A DNA stretch of 64,000 nucleotides from Rhodococcus jostii RHA1. Its GTDB lineage: Bacteria > Actinomycetota > Actinomycetes > Mycobacteriales > Mycobacteriaceae. The notes below the pieces were generated by a model, which ran no database searches, had not been told where the DNA came from, and saw only the letters and a list, made by a program, of their open reading frames with translations. Within the stretch, counting starts at the first letter, position 1. Each line of letters begins with the position of its first letter. The position numbers were made by a program, and so were the translations under genes. The stretch covers positions 2,170,001 to 2,234,000 of the forward strand of contig NC_008268.1 in the NCBI RefSeq assembly GCF_000014565.1. Direction: 5' to 3'. This document shows positions 44,904-53,531 of this stretch, in pieces.

Positions 44904-45402
44904 CGGCTTTCTCCTGTTCAACGGTGGGGGGTTCTGGTTCCGGCGTCTGGGAATCAGAACGCTGGTGTTCTTCTGTCCGAAGCTCGGACGTCCGGGATTC
45001 GGCCGCTTCCGCCGATTCGTTCTCACGACAGAACGACTCGTAGATCTCGAGCAGCACTTGCTTCTGCCGCTCGGTAATGGCCGTATCCGCGAGCAGAGCG
45101 TCACGGAGGGGACCGTGTGGCCGCTGCTCGAGGTAACCCGCCTGGACGTACAGGACCTCCGAAGACACCCGGAGACCCTTGGCTATCTGCCCAAGCACCT
45201 CGGCCGAGGGCTTGCGCAACCCACGCTCGATCTGACTCAGATACGGATTACTGACACCGGCCAGCTGCGCCAGCTGCCGCATCGACACCTGAGCTGCTTC
45301 GCGCTGGGCACGAATGAAACCTCCGATGTCGTGAGCGGCGTTGCTGACTACGCGAGCTGCCAGATCTCCTGCACCGGCTGCGTCGCGATCATCGCTTGCC
45401 AT
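44896..45402 (-). CDS. XRE family transcriptional regulator (Rv0474-like)
   Basis: 168 aa from ATG 45402 with a GGAGGACTG ribosome-binding site. HTH in VSMRQLAQLAGVSNPYLSQI, then ERGLRKPS. A C-terminal acidic tail follows. Overlaps hbhA, so it is co-transcribed with, and likely controls, the lipid-droplet/adhesin gene (in R. jostii/opacus the equivalent regulator is described as MLDSR). Start region contains an inverted repeat that may be its operator. Confidence 0.9.
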   Translation of the reverse strand: MASDDRDAAGAGDLAARVVSNAAHDIGGFIRAQREAAQVSMRQLAQLAGVSNPYLSQIERGLRKPSAEVLGQIAKGLRVSSEVLYVQAGYLEQRPHGPLRDALLADTAITERQKQVLLEIYESFCRENESAEAAESRTSELRTEEHQRSDSQTPEPEPPTVEQEKADD

Positions 45403-45441
45403 CAGTCCTCCGTGTTGCTGGGCAGAACCAAGGCTAAAGCA

Positions 45442-45476
45442 GGGTGCTAGCAATTGCAAGCACTCTGTTAGCACCC
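45442..45476. promoter_or_regulatory. Candidate autoregulatory operator of the XRE-hbhA operon
   Basis: GGGTGCTA (45442-45449) pairs with TAGCACCC (45469-45476). An additional AGCAC half-site lies between them and GCTAGC flanks it. The cluster lies 40-75 bases upstream of the XRE start and covers the probable promoter. Confidence 0.5.
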
Positions 45477-45505
45477 AGCTAGCGGACCCTCCGTCGAGGC
45501 GATTG

Positions 45506-46786
45506 TCAGCCGAACAGCAACGTCGAGAACGTGTAGATCAGCAGACCCGCGATCGACCCGACGACGGTGCCGTTGATGCGGATGAACTGGAGGTCCCGTC
45601 CCACCTGCAGCTCGATCTTCTTGGACGCCTCCTCGGCGTCCCAGCGCTCGACGGTGTCGGAGATGATCGCGGTGATCTCGTCGGTGTAATGGACCACGAC
45701 GTAGCGCGTGCCGGCGAGCACCCACCCGTCGACCTTGACTCTCAGCTCGTGGTCGTCGCGCAGCCGCTCGCCGAAGCGCACGACGTTCTCCGCGACCTTC
45801 GTGCGCAGCGTGCTGTTCGGGTCGTCGACGGATTCCATGATCAGGCGCTTGGCGACGGTCCACGTCGCCGCGGCGAGACCGGTCACCTCCTCGCGCCCCA
45901 TGATCTCGGCCTTGATCTTCTCGGCCTTCTCCATGGTCGCGGGGTCGTTCTGCAGGTCGTCGGCGAAGTCGACGAGGAAGCGGTTGGCCGCCTGCCGCAC
46001 CTCGTGCTCCGGGTTGGATCGCACCTTCCAGGTGAATTCGACGAGCTCGCGGTGGATCTTCTCGCCGAGCATGGCGTCGACGAACTTGGGCGACCAGGCG
46101 GGCGAATCGCGGCTGACGATCCGGTCGATGGTCTCCTGACTCCCGAGCGCCCACTGGTGCGCCCGCTCGGCGAGCAGATCCAGGATCGGCAGCTGCCGGT
46201 TCTCGCGCAGGAGTTCGCCGAGCACGCGCCCGATCGGCGGCCCCCACTGGGGCTCGGCCAGCCTGCGCACCAGCGTGCTGTCGATGATCTGCTGCACGTC
46301 CTCGTCGCGCAGGATCTCGACGAAGCCGCGCAGGATGGTGGCCGTCTCGGCAGCGACGCGCGCGGCGTGCTTGGGCTGCGCCATCCACCTGCCCAGCCGC
46401 AGCGGGATCTCCGCGGCCTCGACCTTGGCGGACACCACCTCGGGGGCGAGGAAGTTCTGGCCGACGAAGTTGCCGAGGCTCGCCCCCAGCTGGTCCTTCT
46501 TGCGCTTGATGATCGCGGTGTGCGGGATCGGCAACCCCAGCGGATGCCGGAACAGGGCCGTCACCGCGAACCAGTCGGCCAGCGCACCGACCATGCCTGC
46601 CTCCGACGCGGCCCGCACGTAGCCGACCCACGCCCCCGCGCCCCGCGATTCCTGCCACCTGCACACGAGGTAGACCACGGTGGCGAACACGAGGAAGCCC
46701 GTCGCGACAGCCTTCATCTTGCGGAGATCGCGGCGCTTCGCGTCGTCGTCGAAGGCGGAAAGGCTCAATTGGTCCACAGACGCCAT
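45506..46786 (-). CDS. DUF445 family membrane protein
   Basis: 426 aa from ATG 46786. N-terminal helix VATGFLVFATVVYLVCRW and the family signature SEAGMVGALADWFAVTALFRHP. A long helical middle region follows, with a C-terminal helix VVGSIAGLLIYTFSTLLFG that ends the protein. Counterpart of Rv0473. DUF445 (YheB/YjiN) proteins are membrane-anchored and functionally uncharacterised. Lies upstream of the XRE-hbhA unit, divergent from the TetR gene. Confidence 0.9.
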   Translation of the reverse strand: MASVDQLSLSAFDDDAKRRDLRKMKAVATGFLVFATVVYLVCRWQESRGAGAWVGYVRAASEAGMVGALADWFAVTALFRHPLGLPIPHTAIIKRKKDQLGASLGNFVGQNFLAPEVVSAKVEAAEIPLRLGRWMAQPKHAARVAAETATILRGFVEILRDEDVQQIIDSTLVRRLAEPQWGPPIGRVLGELLRENRQLPILDLLAERAHQWALGSQETIDRIVSRDSPAWSPKFVDAMLGEKIHRELVEFTWKVRSNPEHEVRQAANRFLVDFADDLQNDPATMEKAEKIKAEIMGREEVTGLAAATWTVAKRLIMESVDDPNSTLRTKVAENVVRFGERLRDDHELRVKVDGWVLAGTRYVVVHYTDEITAIISDTVERWDAEEASKKIELQVGRDLQFIRINGTVVGSIAGLLIYTFSTLLFG

Positions 46787-46922
46787 TGTGCCCAAGGTCG
46801 GCACGGAGGCGGCAGCCCAGCCGCCGGAGCCGCGCCCGCACAGGCGGCGTTGTGCCGGGCGACAAGACCCGAGCACTAAGCTGACAGGAGATCGTGACAC
46901 GAAACGGATGTGAAGAGAGTCA

Positions 46923-47663
46923 GTGGCGAACGACGGCGTGAAGGATCCTGAGCAGGTGACCGAGTCGATGACGAAGCTGGACAAGGCAGCAAAGCCCGAT
47001 GGGCGCAAGCGCCGCTGGCGTGAGCACAAGATCGCACGCCGAGAAGAACTCGTCGACGGAACGATCGCCGCCATCCGCCTGCGTGGACGGGACATCGGCA
47101 TGGACGAGATCGCCTCCGAGATCGGTGTCTCCAAGACGGTGCTGTACCGGTATTTCGCGGACAAGAGCGATCTGACGAACGCGACCATGGCGCGCTACGT
47201 GGAAACCACGCTCGCCCCGCGGATCTACGAGGCGATCGGCGGAGACCTCGACGACTTCGAGCTCACCCGCGCCACCATCACGGCGTACGTCGAGACGGTG
47301 GCGTCGGATCCCGACGTCTACCTGTACATCATGGCCAACGGCTCCGGCCCGGGCCGCGAAACGGTCGCGGACTCGGAACGGATGATCGCGGAGGTGCTCT
47401 CCACCGTTCTCGGCGAGCGGCTGCGGCAGATGGAGATGGACTCCGGCGGCGCCGTCCCCTGGGCGTACGGAATCGTCGGCGGTGTGCAGTTGGCGACGCA
47501 CTGGTGGATCTCCAACCGGTCCATGTCGGTCGAGGATCTGATCAACTACCTGACGATGATGACTTGGGGTGGCGTCACCGGTATCGCCGCCGTCAACGGC
47601 TCGCCCGCGCGATTCAACGCGATCCCGCACCCGCTGCGCCCGCCTGCGGCCGAGGCCGACTAG
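46923..47663 (+). CDS. TetR family transcriptional regulator (Rv0472c-like)
   Basis: 246 aa from GTG 46923. A basic N-terminal extension is followed by the TetR HTH DIGMDEIASEIGVSKTVLYR. A ligand-binding C-terminal domain ends TWGGVTGIAAVNGSPARF. In mycobacteria the Rv0472c homologue (MadR) represses mycolate desaturation genes. That role here is only an inference by homology. Confidence 0.88.
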   Translation: MANDGVKDPEQVTESMTKLDKAAKPDGRKRRWREHKIARREELVDGTIAAIRLRGRDIGMDEIASEIGVSKTVLYRYFADKSDLTNATMARYVETTLAPRIYEAIGGDLDDFELTRATITAYVETVASDPDVYLYIMANGSGPGRETVADSERMIAEVLSTVLGERLRQMEMDSGGAVPWAYGIVGGVQLATHWWISNRSMSVEDLINYLTMMTWGGVTGIAAVNGSPARFNAIPHPLRPPAAEAD

Positions 47664-47711
47664 CGCCGAACGTTTCTTGTGTAACTAGCAGTTACAGGTA
47701 AACTTGCCTGT

Positions 47712-48017
47712 GTGAACGAACACGAGGAAGAAGAGGGCTACCGCGGCCCCGCCGACGTCGTCGTCGGCGACCGTCCCGCCGTGACCGTGCAGGTCCAGTT
47801 GGCGGGAAACTTCGAACCCATCAGCGGTCGGTACGTCTGGCACGGCCGCGTCCGCACCCTGACCGACGTCCTCGGCGCCGATGCCGACCTGTCCGCGGGC
47901 ACCGAGCTGCAGATCACGGGCCCGGATGGCACGGCCACCGCCCGGATCACCGGGGTGGACCTCTGGGGAAGCCATCTCGTCGACGGAGTGACGCCCCCGC
48001 CGTTCAGCCGGGTGTGA
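47712..48017 (+). CDS. DUF4873 domain protein
   Basis: 101 aa from GTG 47712. Core strands VVVGDRPAVTVQVQLAGNFEPISGRYVWHG and ITGVDLWGSHLVDG. DUF4873 is often fused to, or encoded beside, flavin monooxygenases; here the monooxygenase gene converges on it with 14 bases of overlap. Function unknown, possibly an accessory to the monooxygenase. Confidence 0.78.
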   Translation: MNEHEEEEGYRGPADVVVGDRPAVTVQVQLAGNFEPISGRYVWHGRVRTLTDVLGADADLSAGTELQITGPDGTATARITGVDLWGSHLVDGVTPPPFSRV

Positions 48018-49479
48018 ACTCGAAGTCCGCCGGTTCGACCGACCGCGTCCGTTGCCAGTAGCGCACGGTCGAACCCGGCCAGATAGTGCGGTTGACGCCG
48101 TGCGAGTCCAGGTACCAGCTCACGCACCCGCCGGTGGACCACACGCCCCTTGCCAGTTTCCGTTGGATGTCGGCGTTGAAGCCGCTCTGCACCGCGGGCC
48201 GGACGGCCGCGGAATCGGCGCCGCGCCGGTCGACGAGATCCATCAGTTCCAGTGCATAACGAATCTGCGACTCGATCATGAAGACCACCGAATTGTGACC
48301 GAGCCCGGTGTTGGGGCCGAAGAGGAAGAACGCGTTGGGGTAACCCGCGACGGTGATACCGAGGTGGGTGCGGATCCCGTGTTCCTCCCATTCGTCGGCG
48401 AGGCGCCGGCCCCCGACCCCGGTGAGCTCGACATTGTCGAAACCGTCGGTGACGTGGAATCCGGTGGCGTAGATGATCGCGTCCACCACCCGCTCCGCCC
48501 CGTCGCCCGCGACGATGCTGTGCGGGCGCACCTCCGCGATGCCCTCGGTGATCACGACCGTCTTCGGTGAGATCAGCGCCGGGTAGTACACGTCCGACCC
48601 CAGGATCCGCTTGCAACCGATGCGATAGGACGGGGTCAGCTTCCTGCGGAGTTCGGGGTCGGCGACGGTCCTGTTCAGGTTCTTGCGCGCCATGCTCTCG
48701 ATCGGCCGCATCAGGCGGGAGTGCCCGTTGAACCCGAGCGCGAGCGATTCGTAGGTCCAGTAGACCGCGGCACGCACCATTCGACGGGCCAGCGGGACCC
48801 GGCCGAAGAGGCGCCGCGCCTCCGGCGGAATGCCGAAGTTCAGGCCGGGTATCACCCAGGGCGGCGTCCGCTGATACAGGTGCAGCTCGGCGACGTCGCC
48901 CACGATCTCGGGAACGAACTGGACGGCGCTGGCGCCCGTACCGATCACCGCGACTTTCTTGCCCCGCAGGTCGTAGTCGTGGTTCCACCGCGCCGAGTGG
49001 AACTCCGTTCCATCGAAGGTGTCGGCGCCGGGCAGATCCGGGACGTTCGGGATGTGGAGGGCGCCGATCCCGGACACGACGAACTGGGCGACGTACTCGT
49101 CGCCCGACTCGGTGTGGACGTGCCACCGTCGCCGTTCGGCGTCCCAGTGCCCGCCCGTCATCGTGCGGCCGAAATGAATGTTGCGCCGCAGATCGTACTT
49201 GTCGGCCAGGCCGCGCAGATAGTCGAAGATCTCCTCCTGTCCCGACCACATCCGCGTCCAGTCCGGGTTCGGCTCGAACGAGAACGAGTACAGGTGCGAG
49301 GGGACGTCACACGCACAACCCGGGTACGTGTTCTCCCGCCAGGTGCCGCCGACCTCCCGCGCCTTCTCCAGCAGGATGAAGTCGTCGCGTCCCCGCCGGC
49401 GGAGCTGGATGGCCGTGCCCAGACCGGAGAATCCCGTCCCGATCACCAGGACACGACACCGGTGCACCTCGCCGCCCAC
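48004..49479 (-). CDS. Baeyer-Villiger-type flavin monooxygenase
   Basis: 491 aa from GTG 49479 (start uncertain; GTG 49467 possible). FAD motif VLVIGTGFSGLGTAIQL, the Baeyer-Villiger fingerprint FDGTEFHSARWNHDYDL and NADP motif VAVIGTGASAVQFVPEI are all present, then ATGFHVTD. It inserts oxygen into ketones or oxidises heteroatoms using NADPH and O2. Divergent from PPK2, convergent with DUF4873. Confidence 0.88.
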   Translation of the reverse strand: MGGEVHRCRVLVIGTGFSGLGTAIQLRRRGRDDFILLEKAREVGGTWRENTYPGCACDVPSHLYSFSFEPNPDWTRMWSGQEEIFDYLRGLADKYDLRRNIHFGRTMTGGHWDAERRRWHVHTESGDEYVAQFVVSGIGALHIPNVPDLPGADTFDGTEFHSARWNHDYDLRGKKVAVIGTGASAVQFVPEIVGDVAELHLYQRTPPWVIPGLNFGIPPEARRLFGRVPLARRMVRAAVYWTYESLALGFNGHSRLMRPIESMARKNLNRTVADPELRRKLTPSYRIGCKRILGSDVYYPALISPKTVVITEGIAEVRPHSIVAGDGAERVVDAIIYATGFHVTDGFDNVELTGVGGRRLADEWEEHGIRTHLGITVAGYPNAFFLFGPNTGLGHNSVVFMIESQIRYALELMDLVDRRGADSAAVRPAVQSGFNADIQRKLARGVWSTGGCVSWYLDSHGVNRTIWPGSTVRYWQRTRSVEPADFEFTPG

Positions 49480-49514
49480 GACTCCATGTAACGCTCCTGT
49501 GGCACTGTTTGTAC

Positions 49515-50375
49515 ATGGCAGACAAGGCACGCGGAGTGTGGAAGGCGCCGGCGATCGAGGCCCTGCGATCGCGCCCGGGTCAGCGGATCGCCGAACTCGA
49601 TTGTGGGAGCACACCGGGGTTCGTCGGCGACAAGTCGGACGGGGTCGCGCTGCTCGAGGAACGCGGTGCGGTGCTGTCGCCCCTCCAGGAGAAGCTCTAC
49701 GCCAACGGACGATCCGGCGACGGCCGGTCGGTGCTCCTCGTGCTGCAGGGCATGGACACCGCGGGTAAAGGCGGAATGGTCCGCCACGTCATCGGGCACG
49801 TGGATCCGCAGGGCGTGGATCACGCGTCGTTCGGCGTGCCCACACCCGAGGAGAAGCGCCACCACTTCCTGTGGCGGATCGAGAACGCCCTGCCCCGCGG
49901 CGGGCAACTCGGCGTGTTCGACCGGTCGCACTACGAGGACGTGCTGGTGGTCCGGGTTCACGATCTCGTGCCCGCGGAAATCTGGAGCGGCCGCTACGAC
50001 GAGATCAACCAATTCGAGAAGGAACTCGTCGCCGGCGGCACGACGCTGGTGAAGGTCGCGATGTTCGTCTCACTCGACGAACAGAAGTCGCGGCTGCGCG
50101 AACGGTTGGAACGCCGGGACAAGTACTGGAAGTACAACCCCTCGGACGTCGACGAGCGCAAGCTCTGGCCCGCGTACCAGGACGCGTATCAGGCGATGCT
50201 CGACGAGACGTCGACCGATTACGCGCCGTGGTACGTGGTTCCGTGCGACCGCAAGTGGTACAGCCGCATCGCGGTCACCGAGCTGCTGATCGATGCCCTG
50301 GAGAAGCTGGACCTCGACTGGCCGCCCGCCACTTTCGACATCGACGCGGAGAAGCGGAGGCTCGCGGACTCCTGA
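49515..50375 (+). CDS. Polyphosphate kinase 2 family protein
   Basis: 286 aa from ATG 49515. Walker A GMDTAGKGGMVRHV, lid/Arg region RRDKYWKYNPSD, and Walker B-like VFDRSHYEDVLVVRV. Length and single-domain layout match class I/III PPK2, transferring phosphate between polyP and nucleotides. Direction and nucleotide preference cannot be told from sequence alone. Together with Ppx/GppA it gives polyphosphate synthesis/use functions in the window. Confidence 0.92.
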   Translation: MADKARGVWKAPAIEALRSRPGQRIAELDCGSTPGFVGDKSDGVALLEERGAVLSPLQEKLYANGRSGDGRSVLLVLQGMDTAGKGGMVRHVIGHVDPQGVDHASFGVPTPEEKRHHFLWRIENALPRGGQLGVFDRSHYEDVLVVRVHDLVPAEIWSGRYDEINQFEKELVAGGTTLVKVAMFVSLDEQKSRLRERLERRDKYWKYNPSDVDERKLWPAYQDAYQAMLDETSTDYAPWYVVPCDRKWYSRIAVTELLIDALEKLDLDWPPATFDIDAEKRRLADS

Positions 50376-50396
50376 GCCCTTCCGGAAATGCCGCCG

Positions 50397-50627
50397 TCAG
50401 AAGAGGTGCGGCGTTTCGTGGTGCAGCCTGTGATCGTGACGCACGGCTCCTCCGTACAGCGCCATCGCTCCGGCCAGCGCGACGACGCACAGAGATCCGG
50501 AGATCACCGCCCAGCCGCCCTGCCCCGAGCCTGCGGCGACGAGGAACCCGCCGAGACAGACCACCGACAACAACACGAGAGCGAAGCTGACCCAAGCAGC
50601 GAAGAGATTGAGTTTCACGGCACTCAC
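50397..50627 (-). CDS. Small two-helix membrane protein
   Basis: 76 aa from GTG 50627 with AAGGTGAG upstream. Two hydrophobic helices (NLFAAWVSFALVLLSVVCLGGFLVA; WAVISGSLCVVALAGAMALYGG) and a His-rich tail (RHDHRLHHETPH). The His cluster might bind metal. No family recognised. Divergent from the DUF2231 gene. Confidence 0.65.
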   Translation of the reverse strand: MSAVKLNLFAAWVSFALVLLSVVCLGGFLVAAGSGQGGWAVISGSLCVVALAGAMALYGGAVRHDHRLHHETPHLF

Positions 50628-50688
50628 CTCACCTTCGAGAACGTGGTCCCGACGCTACGCCCGACCTGCATCGACGACAAGGCAGGCC

Positions 50689-50714
50689 GGTTTTCTTCGC
50701 GCCGCCCTGGGTAA
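50689..50714 (+). promoter_or_regulatory. Candidate SigF promoter before DUF2231 gene
   Basis: -35 GGTTT (50689-50693), 15-base spacer, -10 GGGTAA (50709-50714), matching the mycobacterial SigF consensus GGTTT-N15/17-GGGTA. It lies 10 bases before the ATG, so the mRNA would be nearly leaderless. Confidence 0.6.
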
Positions 50715-50723
50715 CCGGGAGTC

Positions 50724-51281
50724 ATGAACCTCGAGAGCCTGTTCCGGAAGGCGGAATCCGCCGGGTTCCTCGACGGCGGCAGCCGGTTCCTGCAACAGCG
50801 GATCCAGGGGGCGCTCGGTTCGTCCGGCGCGGGTGCGGTGTTGCGCGGATCCTGGCTCGGGCACCCCGTGCATCCCGTTCTCGTCAGCCTCCCCATCGGT
50901 GCGTGGGTCGGCGCGACCGTCTTCGATCTGGCGTTCCGCGATCACGTCGGCGCACGCAGGCTGATCGGCCTGGGACTGCTCGCCACTCCCCCGACGTTGG
51001 TGACCGGCTGGGCGGACTGGTCCGACCGCGATACGCGTCAGCGCCGCGTCGGCCTGATCCACGCCGAGGCCAACGCCATCGGCATCACGGCCATGCTCGC
51101 GTCCTACCTTCGCCGCAGGCACGGAACGGACGCACGCGCTGTCGTCACGAGCACCGCGGGACTACTCGCGATCGGCGTCGGCGGCGCGCTCGGCGGGCAT
51201 CTGACCTACGCAATGGGCGCAGGAGTCGACGGGGTGCGGGAGGGTCCGGGATCGGACGCTCCCCTCGCCCCGGTGGGATGA
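50724..51281 (+). CDS. DUF2231 family membrane protein
   Basis: 185 aa. Signature WLGHPVHPVLVSLPIGAWVGATVFDLA with conserved His in the first helix pair, then three more hydrophobic segments (LIGLGLLATPPTLVTGWADW; NAIGITAMLASYL; TAGLLAIGVGGALGGHLTYA). DUF2231 proteins resemble b-type-haem membrane proteins; the conserved His could ligate haem. Preceded by a SigF-type promoter and followed by the DUF6131 gene. Confidence 0.82.
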   Translation: MNLESLFRKAESAGFLDGGSRFLQQRIQGALGSSGAGAVLRGSWLGHPVHPVLVSLPIGAWVGATVFDLAFRDHVGARRLIGLGLLATPPTLVTGWADWSDRDTRQRRVGLIHAEANAIGITAMLASYLRRRHGTDARAVVTSTAGLLAIGVGGALGGHLTYAMGAGVDGVREGPGSDAPLAPVG

Positions 51282-51297
51282 AGAATCGAGGAACGTC

Positions 51298-51453
51298 ATG
51301 ATCGTGCTCGGACTGATCTTGCTCCTGATCGGATGGCTCACCGGCCTCACCTGGCTGTGGACCATCGGCATCATCCTCCTGGTGATCGGCGCGATCCTGT
51401 GGATTCTCGGCGCCACCGGGCGTGCGGTCGGCGGCAGGCGGCGCTGGTATTAG
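51298..51453 (+). CDS. DUF6131 family very small membrane protein
   Basis: 51 aa: MIVLGLILLLIGWLTGL then WTIGIILLVIGAILWILG, two short membrane helices, ending GRRRWY. A GAGGAACG ribosome-binding site precedes the ATG. Recognised as a common actinobacterial miniature protein. It follows the DUF2231 gene by 16 bases and is probably in the same SigF-dependent transcript. Confidence 0.85.
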   Translation: MIVLGLILLLIGWLTGLTWLWTIGIILLVIGAILWILGATGRAVGGRRRWY

Positions 51454-51508
51454 AACGCAACACCGGCACGCCTGTGCAACCTGTCCTGTGACAGAGTGCT
51501 AGCCGGTC

Positions 51509-51534
51509 GGTTTACAAACCCGAAGTTCGGGAAT
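51509..51534 (+). promoter_or_regulatory. Candidate SigF promoter before glycosyltransferase gene
   Basis: GGTTT (51509-51513), 15-base spacer, GGGAAT (51529-51534). The spacer and -10 contain a perfect palindrome CCCGAA-G-TTCGGG (51519-51531), a possible operator. Position implies translation starts at 51544 or later. Confidence 0.5.
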
Positions 51535-51594
51535 CCCCGTGGCATGACGGCCATTCATCGCGAACCCAGACCTCCCGTGTGCGGCGGGCAACCG

Positions 51595-52842
51595 ATGAGA
51601 ACGGCAGCCGTCGGCACCTCGAGACGATTGAGGATTTCGATGGTCTCGGCCAACGCCAGTCCCCTCGAGGTCTCGGACGGCGCCGATGTCGGGGGGCAGA
51701 GCATTCACCTCGCCGAACTGTCGGCAGCCCTCACGCGGGAGGGTCACGACGTCACCGTCTACACCAGGGCGGAGAGCGAGGACGCCCCGGAGCGGGTCAC
51801 GACGCCGGGCGGGTACACCGTGGTGCACGTGCCTGTCGGGCCCGCGCGGCGGATGTCCGAGGCCGAGATCCTGCCGCTGATGGGGGCGTTCGGCAGCGTC
51901 CTGAAGGCCGAATGGGAAGCCGAACGGCCCGACATCGTCCACGCCCACTACTGGATGTCCGGGATCGCGACGCAACTCGCCGCCCGCACTCTCGGCATTC
52001 CGGTGGTCCAGACGTTCCATGCGCTGGGGGTGGTCGAGCAGCGGTTCGAGCGTGCGGATTCGTCGAGCACCCACAACCGAATTCACTTGGAACAGTTGAT
52101 CGCCCGCGGAGCCACCCGGGTGGTGGCGACGTGCACGGACGAGGTCTTCGAACTCTCCCACCTCGGCCTGCCGCGCTCGCGCACGTCCGTGGTTCCGTCC
52201 GGCGTCGACGTCGCCGAGTTCACGCCCGACGGCCGCGCCGACGAGAAGGGCAAACGCCATCGCCTCGTCATGGTGGGCCGGCTGGCGCCGAGCAAGGGGT
52301 TCGACACCGCGATCGAGGCGCTCTCCCACTTCCCCGACACCGAACTCGTCATCGCGGGTGGGCCGGCCGCCGACGAGGTCGCCGACGACCCCGAAGCATC
52401 GCGACTGCTGACCCTGGCCCGGGAGACGAAGGTGCGTAACCGGGTACGGATCGTCGGGCGCGTGCCGAGAAACGCCATGCCCTCGCTGCTGCGGTCGGCG
52501 GACGCCGTGGTGTGCACCCCCTGGTACGAGCCGTTCGGCATGGTTCCGCTCGAGGCGATGGCCTGTGGCACACCGGTTGTGGCGTCCGCCGTCGGTGGCA
52601 TGCGGGACACGGTGGTCGACGGCATCACCGGACGCCTCATCTCACCGCGCAACCCGGTCCGCCTGGCCGAGGCCCTGCGACAGATCTTCGACGACGACGC
52701 CCTGCGCACGGGATACGGCATGGCGGGCTGCGATCGCGCCCGCGCCCGCTACTCGTGGGACCGGGTCGCCACCGACACCCTCCGCGCCTACGGCCGCTGC
52801 GTGTCGGCCCCTCCGCGCACGAGTCGAACCGGCGCCCACTGA
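51595..52842 (+). CDS. GT4 family glycosyltransferase
   Basis: 415 aa from ATG 51595 (ATG 51544 would add 17 residues). N-terminal SMVSANASPLE and GADVGGQSIHLAEL resemble sucrose-phosphate-synthase/MshA-like enzymes. MVGRLAPSKGFDTAI binds the nucleotide-sugar, and EX7E appears as WYEPFGMVPLEAMACGTPVV. Acceptor unknown. Its candidate SigF promoter suggests a stress-related glycan, glycolipid or compatible solute. Confidence 0.85.
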   Translation: MRTAAVGTSRRLRISMVSANASPLEVSDGADVGGQSIHLAELSAALTREGHDVTVYTRAESEDAPERVTTPGGYTVVHVPVGPARRMSEAEILPLMGAFGSVLKAEWEAERPDIVHAHYWMSGIATQLAARTLGIPVVQTFHALGVVEQRFERADSSSTHNRIHLEQLIARGATRVVATCTDEVFELSHLGLPRSRTSVVPSGVDVAEFTPDGRADEKGKRHRLVMVGRLAPSKGFDTAIEALSHFPDTELVIAGGPAADEVADDPEASRLLTLARETKVRNRVRIVGRVPRNAMPSLLRSADAVVCTPWYEPFGMVPLEAMACGTPVVASAVGGMRDTVVDGITGRLISPRNPVRLAEALRQIFDDDALRTGYGMAGCDRARARYSWDRVATDTLRAYGRCVSAPPRTSRTGAH

Positions 52843-52864
52843 CGTCGGGCGCCGGTTCGGACGC

Positions 52865-53332
52865 TCAGGCCGTTCGGCCGTGCCAGGCCCCGAGGGCACT
52901 GTCCACGGAAGCGAAGCACGGGTAGCTCGACTCCTGGCCCGCGGCCCTGAGCAGTCGATACACCGGCCGGCCGCAGATCATCGCCCACGTCCGGCCGTCC
53001 CGGACGTTCGTCGCGTGGACGGTGTCGAGCACCGACAGACCCGCGGTTCCGATGAAATCCACCTTCGACATGTCGAGGATGAACTGACCCTCGGGCGAGA
53101 TCCGCGTGCACACGTAGTCGCGGAACCCCGGCGCACTGAACAGGTCGATCTCGCCTCGCACCCCTACCAACATCACCCCGGACCCGACTCGCTCGGAAGT
53201 GAATTCCGCGCTCGCACAGCGTGTCGGAGCGGAACCGACGGCCGAGAGCGTTACCCTCGGCCTGTACGTGGTACCGAACTCCGTGCCCGAACACGCCATT
53301 TCAGGTTCTGGGACCCCTGGACCAACAGACAT
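52865..53332 (-). CDS. STAS domain protein (anti-sigma-factor antagonist type)
   Basis: 155 aa from ATG 53332 with GGTGAG upstream; a shorter start at 53299 is possible. The STAS fold includes VGVRGEIDLFSAPGFRDYV and the phosphorylation segment FILDMSKVDFIGTAGLSVLD, in which the conserved Ser/Thr is Thr (IGTAG). Such proteins bind RsbW-type kinases and release the sigma factor. The RsbW-SigF pair is 1.2 kb away, so it is a likely partner. Confidence 0.85.
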   Translation of the reverse strand: MSVGPGVPEPEMACSGTEFGTTYRPRVTLSAVGSAPTRCASAEFTSERVGSGVMLVGVRGEIDLFSAPGFRDYVCTRISPEGQFILDMSKVDFIGTAGLSVLDTVHATNVRDGRTWAMICGRPVYRLLRAAGQESSYPCFASVDSALGAWHGRTA

Positions 53333-53531
53333 GGCTCACCCCATCTCGAACATTGAGAGGGGAAGCGGAGCACCTGCAGACAGACCCGACCTCGGACACA
53401 TGACACCGTCTGCTACGGCAGCGCTTCCCGACATCGGCTGTGTGTTCAACCTCGGTTCGAGACTACTCCCGCCTGTGATGTGTCACAAGGAAATAACAGA
53501 TACTCGAGCTCTCATTTGCCCTGGTGAGCGA
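53333..53531. other. Intergenic region, no feature found
   Basis: About 200 bases, somewhat less GC-rich than flanking genes, between the STAS gene start and the ANTAR gene end. No promoter, hairpin or small reading frame could be supported. Confidence 0.4.
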
